Positions 16,476 to 25,022 of a DNA stretch of 64,000 nucleotides are shown here, in pieces. Source of the stretch: GCA-016699835 sp964543905. GTDB taxonomy: Bacteria; Planctomycetota; Phycisphaerae; Phycisphaerales; UBA1924. Made by a program: the position numbers and the translations under genes. The notes under the pieces are model-generated. The model did not search any database. It saw nothing but the letters and a program-made list of their open reading frames with translations, and was not told where the DNA came from. Each line of letters begins with the position of its first letter. Within the stretch, counting starts at the first letter, position 1. The DNA lies in NCBI GenBank assembly GCA_964543905.1, contig CAZIZO010000008.1, forward strand, positions 62,001 through 126,000, written 5' to 3'.

Positions 16476-18689
16476 TTACCTAGACGAGGACTTCTTCGCG
16501 GGGGGCTTCTCGTGTTGGGGCGTGGCGGAGGGGATGTCGAGGGGCTTGTGAGATTCGGGGGGCGAGGGGGGCACGCCGAGGTAGGTGAGGGAGCGTTCCA
16601 TGACACGGCGGACGACGGGACCTGCGGTGGCGGCGCCGTAGTGGCGTTTGTGATCGACGAGGTAGGGTCCTGGATCGTCGATGACGACGATGCAGACGAG
16701 GCGCGGGTTTTCGATGGGAGCGCCGGCGACGAAACTGGAGTTGTATTGGTCGTCGAAGTAGCCGCTGGAGCCTTTGGGTCGTTTTTTGCCTTCGGGGGCT
16801 TTGCCGAGGGGGATTTCGGCGGTGCCGGATTTGCCGAACATGACGTAGCGCCAGCCTCCTTCGGGGGGCTTGGCCCAACGCATTTCCATGTTGTCGGCGA
16901 CGCCGCGCATGGTTTCGCGGGTGAGGAGGGCGATGTGTGGGGGGAGGACGCGGTAGATGACGCCGGATTGGAGGTCGGCGTCGGTGAACGACTGTCCTTC
17001 GGCGCGGACGCGATCGGAGGGATCGAGGGCGGTCAAGCGGAGTTGGGGGAGGGTGCCGGCGAGGTCGCCCGGACGGCAGAAGGCGGAGAAGGCGCGGACC
17101 ATTTGGACTGGGGTGACGGCGACTTCGTGGCCGTAGGCGACGGAGGTCTGGGTGTACTTGCTCCAGGAGCGCATGGGGGTGACGATGCCGGAGGCTTCGC
17201 CGACCCAGCCTTTGCCGTCGACGCCGATGCCGGTGGGGCGGCCGAACCCGAAGCGGACGGGGACGTCGTGGAGTTGGGCGTAGGTCATGCGTTCGGCGGC
17301 CTTGATCATGCCGATGTTGGAGGAGTTGATGAGGACCTCACGCCAGGTCATTTTTTCGCGTTTGGTGACGTCCTGGATGGGGCGGCCGTAGTTGGTGGTC
17401 CAACGGCCGCCTTCGGTGTCGAAGATTTCGTCGGGCTTGGCGAGCGCGAGTTCGGTGATGGTGGCCCAGACGAAGGGCTTGAAGGTGGAGCCGGGCTCGT
17501 AGACGTCTTCGATGGCGCGATTGCGGCCGAGGGCGGGGTGTTTCTTTCGGCCCTCGTCGAGTTTCATGGTGATGTAGCGGCGACGTTGGGCGAGGACGTT
17601 GGGTTCGGGCGGGGGCTTCTCGCCGCGTTTGAGTCTTTGTGGGGCGTCAACCCAGGGGTAAGGGACGGCATCGGGGACATCGCGGAGGACGTCGCACATG
17701 GCGAGGACTTCGCCGGTGAGCGGGTCGATGAGGACGAGGCGGCCGCCGGCGGCGTCGGCTTCTTCGACGCCGCGGGTGAGTTCCTCTTCGGCGATGCGTT
17801 GGAGTTCGAGGTCGATGGAGAGGCGGACGTCCTGTCCGGCGGTGGGTGGCTGGACGCTACCGGGATCGAGCCAGAGGGGTTTGCCGTCGCGGTCGCGGAC
17901 GAACTGGAGGGAGCCGGGCTTTCCTTGGAGGCGGGGATCGAGGAGTTTTTCGGCGCCCATCATGCCGACCTGTTCGAAGCCGACGAGACCGACGATGGAG
18001 GCGGCGGGGGTGCCGCCTGGGTATTGACGGACGGGCTGTCGTTCGAGGGCGATGCCCTTGAGTTTCCGATCCTTGATGAGAGCCTTGACGGCGGCGAGAC
18101 GGTCTTGGTCGAGCGGCTCGCTGACGGGGACGTAGCGGATGGGGCGTTTGAGGACGGCGAGGGACTGCTCGTCGTCGAGGGCGGGCTGGGGCTCGGCGTC
18201 GATCTTGGGGGATTCGCGTTCGACGTTGGCGAGGGGGAGGAAGTTGGCGAGGACGCCGTGCAGCCCCGCGGGTTCGGACTGGTGGCCGGACTGGGCCCAG
18301 GCTTTTTCGCGGCGGGCATTGACGGCGAGAGCGCGGTGGATGGCGGAGCCGACCTTGTCCGGGTCGGCGTTCATGGCGGTGGAGAGGGCGACGATGACCT
18401 CGTCGAGTTTGGCCTGTTCCTTCGGGAGGAGCGTGGGATCGACGACGACGCGCTCGGCGAAACTGGTATCGGAGAGGATGCGACCCTTGCGATCGGCGAT
18501 GTCGCCTCGGAGGGGGACGATGGTGCGTGAGGAGACGCGCGGGGTCATCTGCTCGCGGAGGGCGTCGGAGGGCGCGAGTTGCAGTTGGGCGACCCGGGCG
18601 ACCATCGCGAGGAGGAGGATGGAGAGGACGGCCACGGTGACGAGGGGCACGATCGCGAGGCGGCGCTCGGCGCTGTGTTCGGCGGGCAT
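16476..18689 (-). CDS. ftsI: Penicillin-binding protein, FtsI/PBP2-type peptidoglycan transpeptidase
   Basis: A 737-residue class B penicillin-binding protein that cross-links septal peptidoglycan. It has a single N-terminal membrane helix (about 12-34), the dimerisation-domain motif LRGDIADRKGRIL, and a transpeptidase domain with the catalytic SxxK in YEPGSTFKPFVW (near residue 400), SxN in LINSSNIGMIKAAERM and KSGTAE near residue 640. It is larger than many FtsI proteins, with extra charged segments in the N-terminal half. It ends a minus-strand run of rsmH, a LysM protein and an FtsL-like gene, which supports FtsI over an elongation PBP2. The gap to the upstream FtsL-like stop is 9 bases. 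Its presence agrees with evidence that Phycisphaerae, unlike many planctomycetes, keep classical division genes. Confidence 0.9.
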   Translation of the reverse strand: MPAEHSAERRLAIVPLVTVAVLSILLLAMVARVAQLQLAPSDALREQMTPRVSSRTIVPLRGDIADRKGRILSDTSFAERVVVDPTLLPKEQAKLDEVIVALSTAMNADPDKVGSAIHRALAVNARREKAWAQSGHQSEPAGLHGVLANFLPLANVERESPKIDAEPQPALDDEQSLAVLKRPIRYVPVSEPLDQDRLAAVKALIKDRKLKGIALERQPVRQYPGGTPAASIVGLVGFEQVGMMGAEKLLDPRLQGKPGSLQFVRDRDGKPLWLDPGSVQPPTAGQDVRLSIDLELQRIAEEELTRGVEEADAAGGRLVLIDPLTGEVLAMCDVLRDVPDAVPYPWVDAPQRLKRGEKPPPEPNVLAQRRRYITMKLDEGRKKHPALGRNRAIEDVYEPGSTFKPFVWATITELALAKPDEIFDTEGGRWTTNYGRPIQDVTKREKMTWREVLINSSNIGMIKAAERMTYAQLHDVPVRFGFGRPTGIGVDGKGWVGEASGIVTPMRSWSKYTQTSVAYGHEVAVTPVQMVRAFSAFCRPGDLAGTLPQLRLTALDPSDRVRAEGQSFTDADLQSGVIYRVLPPHIALLTRETMRGVADNMEMRWAKPPEGGWRYVMFGKSGTAEIPLGKAPEGKKRPKGSSGYFDDQYNSSFVAGAPIENPRLVCIVVIDDPGPYLVDHKRHYGAATAGPVVRRVMERSLTYLGVPPSPPESHKPLDIPSATPQHEKPPAKKSSSR

Positions 18690-18698
18690 CAGTAGTCC

Positions 18699-19157
18699 TT
18701 ACTCGCGGGGCGTGGGCGTCGGAGTGCTGGCGATGGCGGTGGGACGGGGCGCGGAGACGGGCTTGCTCTTGGTTTCTTTCTTGGGCGAGGGCGGCTTGGT
18801 GGAAGGTTTGTGTGAAGGGGCTTCCGCGGGCTTGGCTTGGGGATTGGGTGGGTCGGCGGGAGGGTTCGCGCTCTGGGGAGACTGCGCGTCCCCGAGTTCT
18901 TCGAGGGAAGGCAGGGGCTCGCCCACGATGATGGGCTTGAGCGGGCCGACGGTTCGGGTCAGGGCTTCGAGTTCGTGCGGGGCGAGACGGCGGGCGATCT
19001 GGGAGCGGGCGCGGAGGAGTTCGTCGTCGAGTTTCTGGATGCGGAGTTGGGCCTGGGCGATCTCGCTGGCGGCCTGGAGGCGAGATTGGCGCATGGCGAG
19101 AAGGGCGCACGCGAATGCGCCCAGGGCCACGATCGTGATCGCCAGTTTACCAAACAC
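18699..19157 (-). CDS. FtsL-like division protein (membrane anchor, coiled coil, Pro/Lys-rich tail)
   Basis: A 152-residue protein with an N-terminal membrane helix (LAITIVALGAFACALLAM), a short coiled coil (AQAQLRIQKLDDELLRARSQ, about residues 38-60) and then a low-complexity Pro/Ala/Lys/Ser tail of about 70 residues. FtsL proteins are short, single-pass, coiled-coil proteins encoded between rsmH and ftsI; position and layout fit, although sequence identity is always low in this family. FtsL would recruit FtsI and FtsW to the septum with FtsB. The proline-rich tail is not typical. The call rests mainly on location. Confidence 0.6.
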   Translation of the reverse strand: MFGKLAITIVALGAFACALLAMRQSRLQAASEIAQAQLRIQKLDDELLRARSQIARRLAPHELEALTRTVGPLKPIIVGEPLPSLEELGDAQSPQSANPPADPPNPQAKPAEAPSHKPSTKPPSPKKETKSKPVSAPRPTAIASTPTPTPRE

Positions 19158-19237
19158 GGGCCGACTCCAGGCTTCCCCCCCTCCGAGCGAGAGGGGGTTG
19201 GGGGTGGGCGAGCGTGTCCCCTCGCGCCGCCGACGAC

Positions 19238-20248
19238 TTATTTTCCAGGGATCTTCAGGACGGTTCCGGCGGGCACGTTGTCCTCGTCATCGATGACGTC
19301 GGAGTTGGCGGCGAGGAGTTCACCCAACTTTTTGGAAGAGCCGAGGGTCTTCTGCGCGATGCTGCCGAGGGAGTCGCCTTTCTGGACGACATAGGTCTTG
19401 GGAGGCTTGGGGGGGTCGGGGAGTTTCTTGTCGGTGGACTTTTTGTCCGCGGGCTTCTTTGGGTCGTTCTTGGCGAGTTTGGGGTCGGCGGGCTTGGCGG
19501 GTGTGGGCGCGGGCTTGCCGAGGAGGACTTCGGCGGTCGGAACGCGGATGGCTTGCCCGGCGCGGACTTCGCCGTTGGCACCGATTCGACCCGGGTTGAA
19601 CTCGGCGAGTTTGCGCCAGTGCTTGCCGTCGCCGTAGAACTTGGCGGCGATTTTGGTGACGCTGTCGCCCGGGGCGATGGTGTACGACTGTTCGCCCGGG
19701 GTGAGCGCGGGGGTGGTCTTGGGAGCGGGAGTGGGAGGGGAGAGTTTGTCCTGGGGCGGTGGGGTGTTGCCGGTGGGGGTGCGATCGACCCGTGCGGTGA
19801 CGGGGAGTTTGAAGGCACCAGATTCGTCAACGGTCCCGCCGCGGGCCTTGATCTCGTCGATGAGGGGGTCGTTGGAACGGCCCAAGCGGAGTTCGGGCAC
19901 GGATTCGGGTGAGGGCTTGGGCTCGTTGGGGGAGGGAGGAAGGAGGGGCTCGGGGTTGGGCTCGCGCGGGGTGGCGTCGGCGACGCGACGATCCGCGGGG
20001 GCGGGTTCGGCGGGCTTGGACTCGGGGATTTGGGCGAGCGGTCCTGGGACGGGGTTCATGACGCCCGAGCCGGAGGGGGCGGCGCCACCGACCTCGCGGG
20101 GCCACTGGGCGGGGGCGACGGTGAGTTGGGCGTTCCCGGTGTCGAGTTTGGTTTGTCGCGCCTTGGAGAGGTGATCGCTGATGAGGACGGTCACGACGAG
20201 GACGAGCGTGAAGCCGACGATGAGTGCCAGTTTGAGTTCTCGAGTCAC
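19238..20248 (-). CDS. Membrane-anchored protein with two LysM domains
   Basis: A 336-residue protein with an N-terminal membrane helix (LKLALIVGFTLVLVVTVLI), a Pro/Ala/Lys-rich linker, and two LysM peptidoglycan-binding domains: one around YTIAPGDSVTKIAAKFYGDG and LAEFNPGRI in the middle, and one at the C-terminus (YVVQKGDSLGSIAQKTLG). A second low-complexity linker rich in Lys and Asp separates them. It should sit in the cytoplasmic membrane with the LysM domains in the periplasm, on the cell wall. It lies between rsmH and the FtsL-like gene, which suggests a role in septal wall synthesis or in anchoring the divisome. No hydrolase domain is present. Confidence 0.82.
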   Translation of the reverse strand: MTRELKLALIVGFTLVLVVTVLISDHLSKARQTKLDTGNAQLTVAPAQWPREVGGAAPSGSGVMNPVPGPLAQIPESKPAEPAPADRRVADATPREPNPEPLLPPSPNEPKPSPESVPELRLGRSNDPLIDEIKARGGTVDESGAFKLPVTARVDRTPTGNTPPPQDKLSPPTPAPKTTPALTPGEQSYTIAPGDSVTKIAAKFYGDGKHWRKLAEFNPGRIGANGEVRAGQAIRVPTAEVLLGKPAPTPAKPADPKLAKNDPKKPADKKSTDKKLPDPPKPPKTYVVQKGDSLGSIAQKTLGSSKKLGELLAANSDVIDDEDNVPAGTVLKIPGK

Positions 20249-20443
20249 GTGCGCTGCATCCTTGCACCCTGGCGGAGGAGGTCACCCTCGCCTCGGGCAC
20301 ACGAATCGAAGTTGCGGGCCGCCTTCCGGGAGCATCCATACTCCCTCTGCTCAGCAACCCAACCCTCTCCGCCAACCATGCGTTGATCGGAATCGTACGA
20401 CATGGGAACCCATGGCGACGACTTGAATAGGGGATTCTAATCT

Positions 20444-21442
20444 CTATTTCGGCCATGTGGAGGGGAGAAGTCGAATCGCGCGTAACTTTGCGGAGCGTGC
20501 CCTGGGATTCTGGGCGATTTCTTCGTCACCTGCCGCACATTTTCCGTGTCCGATGTCGTGGGCGAGGCCTTCATGGACGAGTTCGGTGAAGAGGCGTTTG
20601 ACCGGGCGGTCCTCCAAGGAATGGAAGGTGATGATGGCGACGCGGGCGGCGGGACGGAGCCAGTTGGGATCGGGATCGCCCCGGGCGATCTGCTGGGCGG
20701 CGTGGCGGATGGCGGCGAGGAGGGCTTCGAGGCTACCGAGTTCGTCGTTGACGGCGATGCGGAGAGCCTGGAAGGTCTTGGTGGCGGGGTGGATGCCCCC
20801 GGGGCGACGCCCGAGGGTGGCTTGCACCAGATCGGCGAGGGCCGTCGTGGTGAGGAGCGGTGCGGCTTTGCGAGCACGGACGATGGCGGCGGCGATGCGA
20901 CGGGCGGCGGGTTCTTCGGCGTAGTCGCGGAGGATGGCGGCGAGTTCGGATTCGCGGCCCTTGTTCACGAGGTCGGCCGCGGAGAGGGGTCGGGAGGGGT
21001 CGAGGCGCATGTCGAGGGGGCCTTCGCGCATGAAGGAGAAGCCGCGGGCGGGGTCGTCCACCTGGTTGGAGGCGAAGCCGAGATCGGCGAGAAGCATGTG
21101 GGCGGCGAGCCCGGCGTCGCGCATCTTGCGAGGAAGGTCGGCAAAGTTGCCCTGGAACGCGTGGACGCGGGTGCGGGTTCCAGCGGCGGATTGGACGTGG
21201 GCGGCGGCGTGGGCGAGGTTCGAGGGGTCGGCGTCGTTGAGGATGATGGTGCTCGCGGCGTGGGGCGTGGTGTAATTGGTCGGCCCTGTGATGGGCGAGT
21301 TGCCCGGTGCCATTTCCGAGGCGACGGCGGCGGCGTGGCCTCCGAGGCCGGCGGTGCAGTCGGCGTAGGTCTCGCCCGCGCGCGGGGCGAGGGCGGCGAG
21401 GCACTCGCGCCGGAGGACGGGGATGTGGGAGGGGGAGTGCAA
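20444..21442 (-). CDS. rsmH: 16S rRNA (cytosine-1402-N4)-methyltransferase RsmH (MraW)
   Basis: A 332-residue SAM-dependent methyltransferase that modifies C1402 of 16S rRNA. It begins HIPVLRRECLAALAPRAGET, then YADCTAGLGGHAAAV (SAM-binding motif I), and has the family marks LLADLGFASNQVDDPARGFS, MRLDPSRPLSAADLVN and VAIITFHSLEDRPVKRLFTE. It is the first gene of this small dcw-type cluster; mraZ, which usually precedes it, is absent. The start is TTG at 21442, as no ATG or GTG fits and the conserved N-terminus begins six residues later. A 195-base gap separates it from the LysM gene. Confidence 0.93.
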   Translation of the reverse strand: MHSPSHIPVLRRECLAALAPRAGETYADCTAGLGGHAAAVASEMAPGNSPITGPTNYTTPHAASTIILNDADPSNLAHAAAHVQSAAGTRTRVHAFQGNFADLPRKMRDAGLAAHMLLADLGFASNQVDDPARGFSFMREGPLDMRLDPSRPLSAADLVNKGRESELAAILRDYAEEPAARRIAAAIVRARKAAPLLTTTALADLVQATLGRRPGGIHPATKTFQALRIAVNDELGSLEALLAAIRHAAQQIARGDPDPNWLRPAARVAIITFHSLEDRPVKRLFTELVHEGLAHDIGHGKCAAGDEEIAQNPRARSAKLRAIRLLPSTWPK

Positions 21443-21829
21443 CCGGCAACACTAGCCGTGGGCGAACGGGAGGAGACGTGCGTTTACCTTGAAAAAAGGG
21501 TGGACAAGGGCGAGGAGGATGGTGAGTGTGGTGGCACGGGGTTCTGGTCCGTGCAGAACCCATCCATCGATCGCTGAGCACGGGCGAGTCGCGGCGGCGC
21601 GCCTCGGCATGGCACGAGAAGAACGAGTCGCGGTGGGCGAGGGCGCTCTTGGCGCAATCTTGGCGATTCCTTCGCGTCAGGACAACGTGTGCGAGTGGAG
21701 CGGCATGTACTCTGAGTCCGTCGGAGGTGGATGGAGCCGTACGGGTGGAGCAAGCGCAGCACGGCAACGAATCGGTGTCGGTGCCGGATGGAAGGGCGTG
21801 GTGCACCCGAGAGCAAGGTGGAGTGAGCG
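21443..21829. other. Divergent intergenic region between rsmH and the phosphonate operon
   Basis: About 390 bases that must hold the promoters of both the division cluster and the phosphonate operon. Open frames here have no ribosome sites and read as noise. The region just before 21830 has GGTGGAGTGAGCG, a fair ribosome site for the PhnX-like gene. I could not identify a Pho box or other operator by eye. Confidence 0.4.
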
Positions 21830-22507
21830 ATGCGAGTTGAGGTGCGAACGCCCCTGGTGGAGTTGGTGACGCTGGACATTGCCGGGACCACGGTCCGGGA
21901 TGATGGGCTGGTGATGCGGGCGTTTCTGCGCGTGGCGGACGAGGAAGGGCTGGTGCGGGACGAATCGTGGATGAAGGCGCGGATGGGGGTGGACAAGAGG
22001 CAGGTCTTTCGGGAGGCGCTGGAGCGGTCCGGGATGGATCCGTCGAGGGGGATGGAGTTGGCGACGAGGTTCGATGCGTGCATAGCGCAGGAGATGTGGG
22101 AACGGCCGCCGGTGGCCTTGCCCGGAGCGGAGCGGAGCATCAAGGAACTCGAGGAGATGGGGGTTCGGGTGGCGTTCACAACGGGATTTTCGAGCGGGGT
22201 GGCGGAGATGATTTTGGATCGGATGGGGTGGGGGCATTATCCCAGGGTGGCGTCGGACGAGGTGGAGCGAGGGAGGCCCGCGCCGGACTTGATCCATGCG
22301 TGCATGAGGCGGACGGGGGTGAGGGAGGTGTCGAGGGTGGCGGCGTGTGGGGACACGCCGTCGGACCTTGGCGCGGGGACGAACGCGGGGTGTCGATTCG
22401 TGATCGGGGTGGGGCACGGGACGCACACGCTCGAGGAACTGCGAGGGCATCCGCACACGCATCTGCTGAGCGATCTGACGACGTTGGTCGAGGTGCTGTG
22501 TGGGTAA
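21830..22507 (+). CDS. Phosphonatase-like HAD hydrolase (TIGR03351 group, PhnX-related)
   Basis: A 225-residue HAD-superfamily hydrolase. The nucleophile motif LVTLDIAGTTVRDDG has the Asp-x-Ala-Gly-Thr-Thr pattern of phosphonoacetaldehyde hydrolase (PhnX). A cap-domain MGVDKRQVF carries a Lys at the place of the PhnX Schiff-base lysine. Motif II is TTGFSSG and motif III/IV is ACGDTPSDLGAGTNAG. The enzyme is expected to split the C-P bond of phosphonoacetaldehyde or a close analogue into phosphate and an aldehyde. A GGAG ribosome site precedes the ATG. The next gene, an FAD oxidoreductase of the group usually found beside TIGR03351 proteins, overlaps its stop by eight bases. The exact substrate is inferred. 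Confidence 0.85.
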   Translation: MRVEVRTPLVELVTLDIAGTTVRDDGLVMRAFLRVADEEGLVRDESWMKARMGVDKRQVFREALERSGMDPSRGMELATRFDACIAQEMWERPPVALPGAERSIKELEEMGVRVAFTTGFSSGVAEMILDRMGWGHYPRVASDEVERGRPAPDLIHACMRRTGVREVSRVAACGDTPSDLGAGTNAGCRFVIGVGHGTHTLEELRGHPHTHLLSDLTTLVEVLCG

Positions 22508-23648
22508 GGTGGTGGTGATCGGGGCGGGGATCGTGGGGCTGGCGTGCGCGTATGAAGGCGCGCGGCGGGGGCACCGGGTGACGTTGGTCGAGCGGTCGCC
22601 ACGGGCGCTGGGGGCGAGCATCCGGAACTTTGGGATGGTGTGGCCGATCGGGCAGACCTCGGGTCGATTGTTCCAGCGGGCGATGCGATCGCGAGCGGTG
22701 TGGTTGGACGTGGCCGAGCGGGCTGGGTTTGCGGCGGAGCGATGCGGCTCGCTGCACGTGGCGCGAGCGGGCGATGAGGAGGGCGTGCTGGAGGAGTTCC
22801 AGACCCGGCACGGGGTGGAGTTTGGCACACGGATGATCCATGCATCGGACGCGAGGCGGATCTGCCCCGGGCTGGTGGAGGATGGATTGCGTGCGGCGTT
22901 GTGGAGCCCGCACGAACTGAGCGTGGACCCGAGGCAGGCGATCCGGGCGATCCCGATGTATCTGCGGGAGGGGCTTGGGGTCACGACGCTGTTTGGGGCG
23001 CTGGCGAATCGCGTCGACGCGGGGCGCGTGGAACTGAGCGACGGTCGCGTGATCGAGTGCGATGTGGCGGTGGTGTGCTCGGGGGAAGATTTTCAGACGC
23101 TGTTTCCGAAGGAGTTTGAGGGATCGGGGTTGACGCGGTGCAAGTTGCAGATGATGCGGACGTCGGCGCAACCCGGGGGATGGCGGCTGGGATCGCACGT
23201 GGCCGCGGGGCTGACGCTGCTGCACTACAAGGCGTTCGAGTCGTGCCCGACGCTGGCGGCGCTTCGGGCGCGGATGGAGCGGGAGCGACCGGAGTATCTG
23301 CGGTGGGGGATCCACGTGCTGGCGTCGCAGAACGAGGCGGGAGAAGTGGCGATCGGAGACACGCACGAGTATGGGATGGCGGTGGAGCCGTTCTGCCGCG
23401 AGGACCTGGATCACCTGGTGCTGCGGTACCTGGGCACGTTCCTGCGACTCCCGGAGGCGCGGGTGGCGGAGCGGTGGATGGGGGTGTACGCGAAGAGCAC
23501 GACGGGGGCCACGGAGTACGTGAGGTCGCCCAGGCCTGGGGTGTGGATCGTCAACGGGGTGGGGGGCATGGGGATGACGCTGTCGTTTGGTCTGGCGCAG
23601 GAGGTGTGGGAAGCGGTCGAACGGGGCTGGTGGGAGTCGGGGGCATGA
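22500..23648 (+). CDS. FAD-dependent oxidoreductase, TIGR03364 group (aminophosphonate-associated)
   Basis: A 382-residue DAO-type flavoenzyme. It opens with the FAD-binding VVVIGAGIVGLACAYEGARR and LVERSPRALGASIRNFGMVW; the 'GASiRNFGmvwPiGQ' run is typical of the TIGR03364 group rather than of glycine oxidases. The C-terminal WMGVYAKSTTGATEY and VNGVGGMGMTLSFGLAQEV complete the fold. This group is known for sitting beside PhnX-like hydrolases and is proposed to oxidise the amino group of an aminophosphonate, giving the aldehyde the hydrolase needs. The GTG start at 22500 lies inside the upstream gene, and its own stop overlaps the next ATG (ATGA), so the three genes are translationally coupled. 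Confidence 0.85.
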   Translation: MGKVVVIGAGIVGLACAYEGARRGHRVTLVERSPRALGASIRNFGMVWPIGQTSGRLFQRAMRSRAVWLDVAERAGFAAERCGSLHVARAGDEEGVLEEFQTRHGVEFGTRMIHASDARRICPGLVEDGLRAALWSPHELSVDPRQAIRAIPMYLREGLGVTTLFGALANRVDAGRVELSDGRVIECDVAVVCSGEDFQTLFPKEFEGSGLTRCKLQMMRTSAQPGGWRLGSHVAAGLTLLHYKAFESCPTLAALRARMERERPEYLRWGIHVLASQNEAGEVAIGDTHEYGMAVEPFCREDLDHLVLRYLGTFLRLPEARVAERWMGVYAKSTTGATEYVRSPRPGVWIVNGVGGMGMTLSFGLAQEVWEAVERGWWESGA

Positions 23649-24931
23649 ACGCGGGGGGCGCGGTCCGATGGAGCCGTGGACAGATCGTGACGTTGACGGC
23701 GCTGACGGTCGGGTACGCGGGGTATTACCTGTGCCGGTCCAATCTGAGCGTGGCGTCACCGCTGCTGCTGGAAAGCCGCGACCTGGAGGGCCTGGATAAG
23801 GCGGCGCTGGGGACGATCTCGAGCGCGGCGGTGCTGGCGTACGCGGTGGGGAAGGTCGTGAACGGGATCGTCACGGATGTGCTGAGCCCCCGTGCGGTGT
23901 TTCTCCTCGCGATGGTGCTCTCGCTCGGGGCGACGGTGGCGTTCGGTGCGGCGCCGGGCGTGGGCGTGATGCTGGTGATCTGGTGCGCGAATCGATTCGT
24001 GCAGTCGGCGGGGTGGGGCGCGGCGATCAAGGTCTGCGGGGCGTGGTTCGACGCGGCGCACTATGGACGAGCGGCGGCGATCCTGAGCATGAGTTACCTC
24101 TTTGGGGACGTGCTGGCGCGGGTGGTCCTGGGGCAGATCATCCAGGCGGGGGTCGGATGGCGCGGGTTGTTCATGACGTCGGCGGCGGTCTTGGGCGTGG
24201 TCGCGATCGGGTGTGCGATGATCCTTCGGGATCGTCCCCGATCAAGGGAGGACGCGTGCGACGAGGCGGCTGGGGCGAGGGCGACTCCGGAGACGAGGTC
24301 GGCGGGGCGAGAATCGCTCCGCGGGGTGGTGATGCCGTTGCTGCGTTCGCCCGGGTTTCTGGTGTTGGCGGTGCTCTCGCTGGGGCTGACGATGCTGCGC
24401 GAGACGTTCAACTTCTGGTCGCCCACGTACCTCAAGGACGTGGCGGGGCTTTCGAACGCGGACGCGGCGACGTGGAGCGGCGTCTTTCCATTCTTTGGGG
24501 GTGTGAGCGCTCTGGCCGCGGGGTGGGCGAGCGATCGACTCGCGCACGGTCGGCGTGGGCTGGTGATGGCGGTGATGCTCTTTCCGTTGGTGGGGTGCCT
24601 TGGGGTGATGGGGGCGTGGAGGTCCAACGGGGGCGCGTTGATCCCGATGGTCATGCTGTCGTTGAGCGCGCTGTCGATGATCGGGCCCTACTCGTTCTTG
24701 AGCGGGGCGTCCTCGCTGGATGTGGGTGGGAGGAAGTCCGCGGCGACGGCGGCGGGTTTGCTCGACGGCGTGGGCTACCTGGGCGCGGTGCTGTCGGGAC
24801 GGTTCATCGGCGGGTTGGCGCAGTCGCACGGGTGGGGCGTGGCGATGAGCGTGCTGGCCTTGGTGGGGCTGGGGATGAGCATCGCGGCGATCGTGTACTG
24901 GAGGTTGGAGGAGCGGACGGCGCGTCGGTGA
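23645..24931 (+). CDS. MFS transporter, organophosphate:phosphate antiporter (GlpT/UhpT-like) family
   Basis: A 428-residue transporter with about twelve membrane helices. The N-terminal GYAGYYLCRSNLSVASPLLL matches the 'YYlvRsNlsva.P' stretch of the OPA family (GlpT, UhpT, PgtP). Other family features are AYAVGKVVNGIVTDVLSPR and NRFVQSAGWGAAIKVCGAWF. OPA carriers bring in organophosphates in exchange for phosphate or with protons. In this operon, coupled by an ATGA overlap to the FAD oxidoreductase, the cargo is most likely an aminophosphonate. An MFS-type 2-aminoethylphosphonate carrier (AepP) has, as I recall, been described in pseudomonads. I start at the ATG at 23645 because the long open frame upstream lies over the oxidoreductase gene. 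Confidence 0.85.
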   Translation: MNAGGAVRWSRGQIVTLTALTVGYAGYYLCRSNLSVASPLLLESRDLEGLDKAALGTISSAAVLAYAVGKVVNGIVTDVLSPRAVFLLAMVLSLGATVAFGAAPGVGVMLVIWCANRFVQSAGWGAAIKVCGAWFDAAHYGRAAAILSMSYLFGDVLARVVLGQIIQAGVGWRGLFMTSAAVLGVVAIGCAMILRDRPRSREDACDEAAGARATPETRSAGRESLRGVVMPLLRSPGFLVLAVLSLGLTMLRETFNFWSPTYLKDVAGLSNADAATWSGVFPFFGGVSALAAGWASDRLAHGRRGLVMAVMLFPLVGCLGVMGAWRSNGGALIPMVMLSLSALSMIGPYSFLSGASSLDVGGRKSAATAAGLLDGVGYLGAVLSGRFIGGLAQSHGWGVAMSVLALVGLGMSIAAIVYWRLEERTARR

Positions 24932-25022
24932 TCCTCAGGGGTGGCGGCGGCGTGACGTGACGCGCGGACGACGCGTGTGGGCGTGTGGGGCCCGTGCAGG
25001 GCGGAGAAGGCCCGAGCGTGGA

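Noticed and set aside
16450..16500. Short inverted repeat GTAA-CGT-TTAC near the end of ftsI
   Set aside because: The arms are only four bases long with no T run. It is likely chance, not a terminator or operator.
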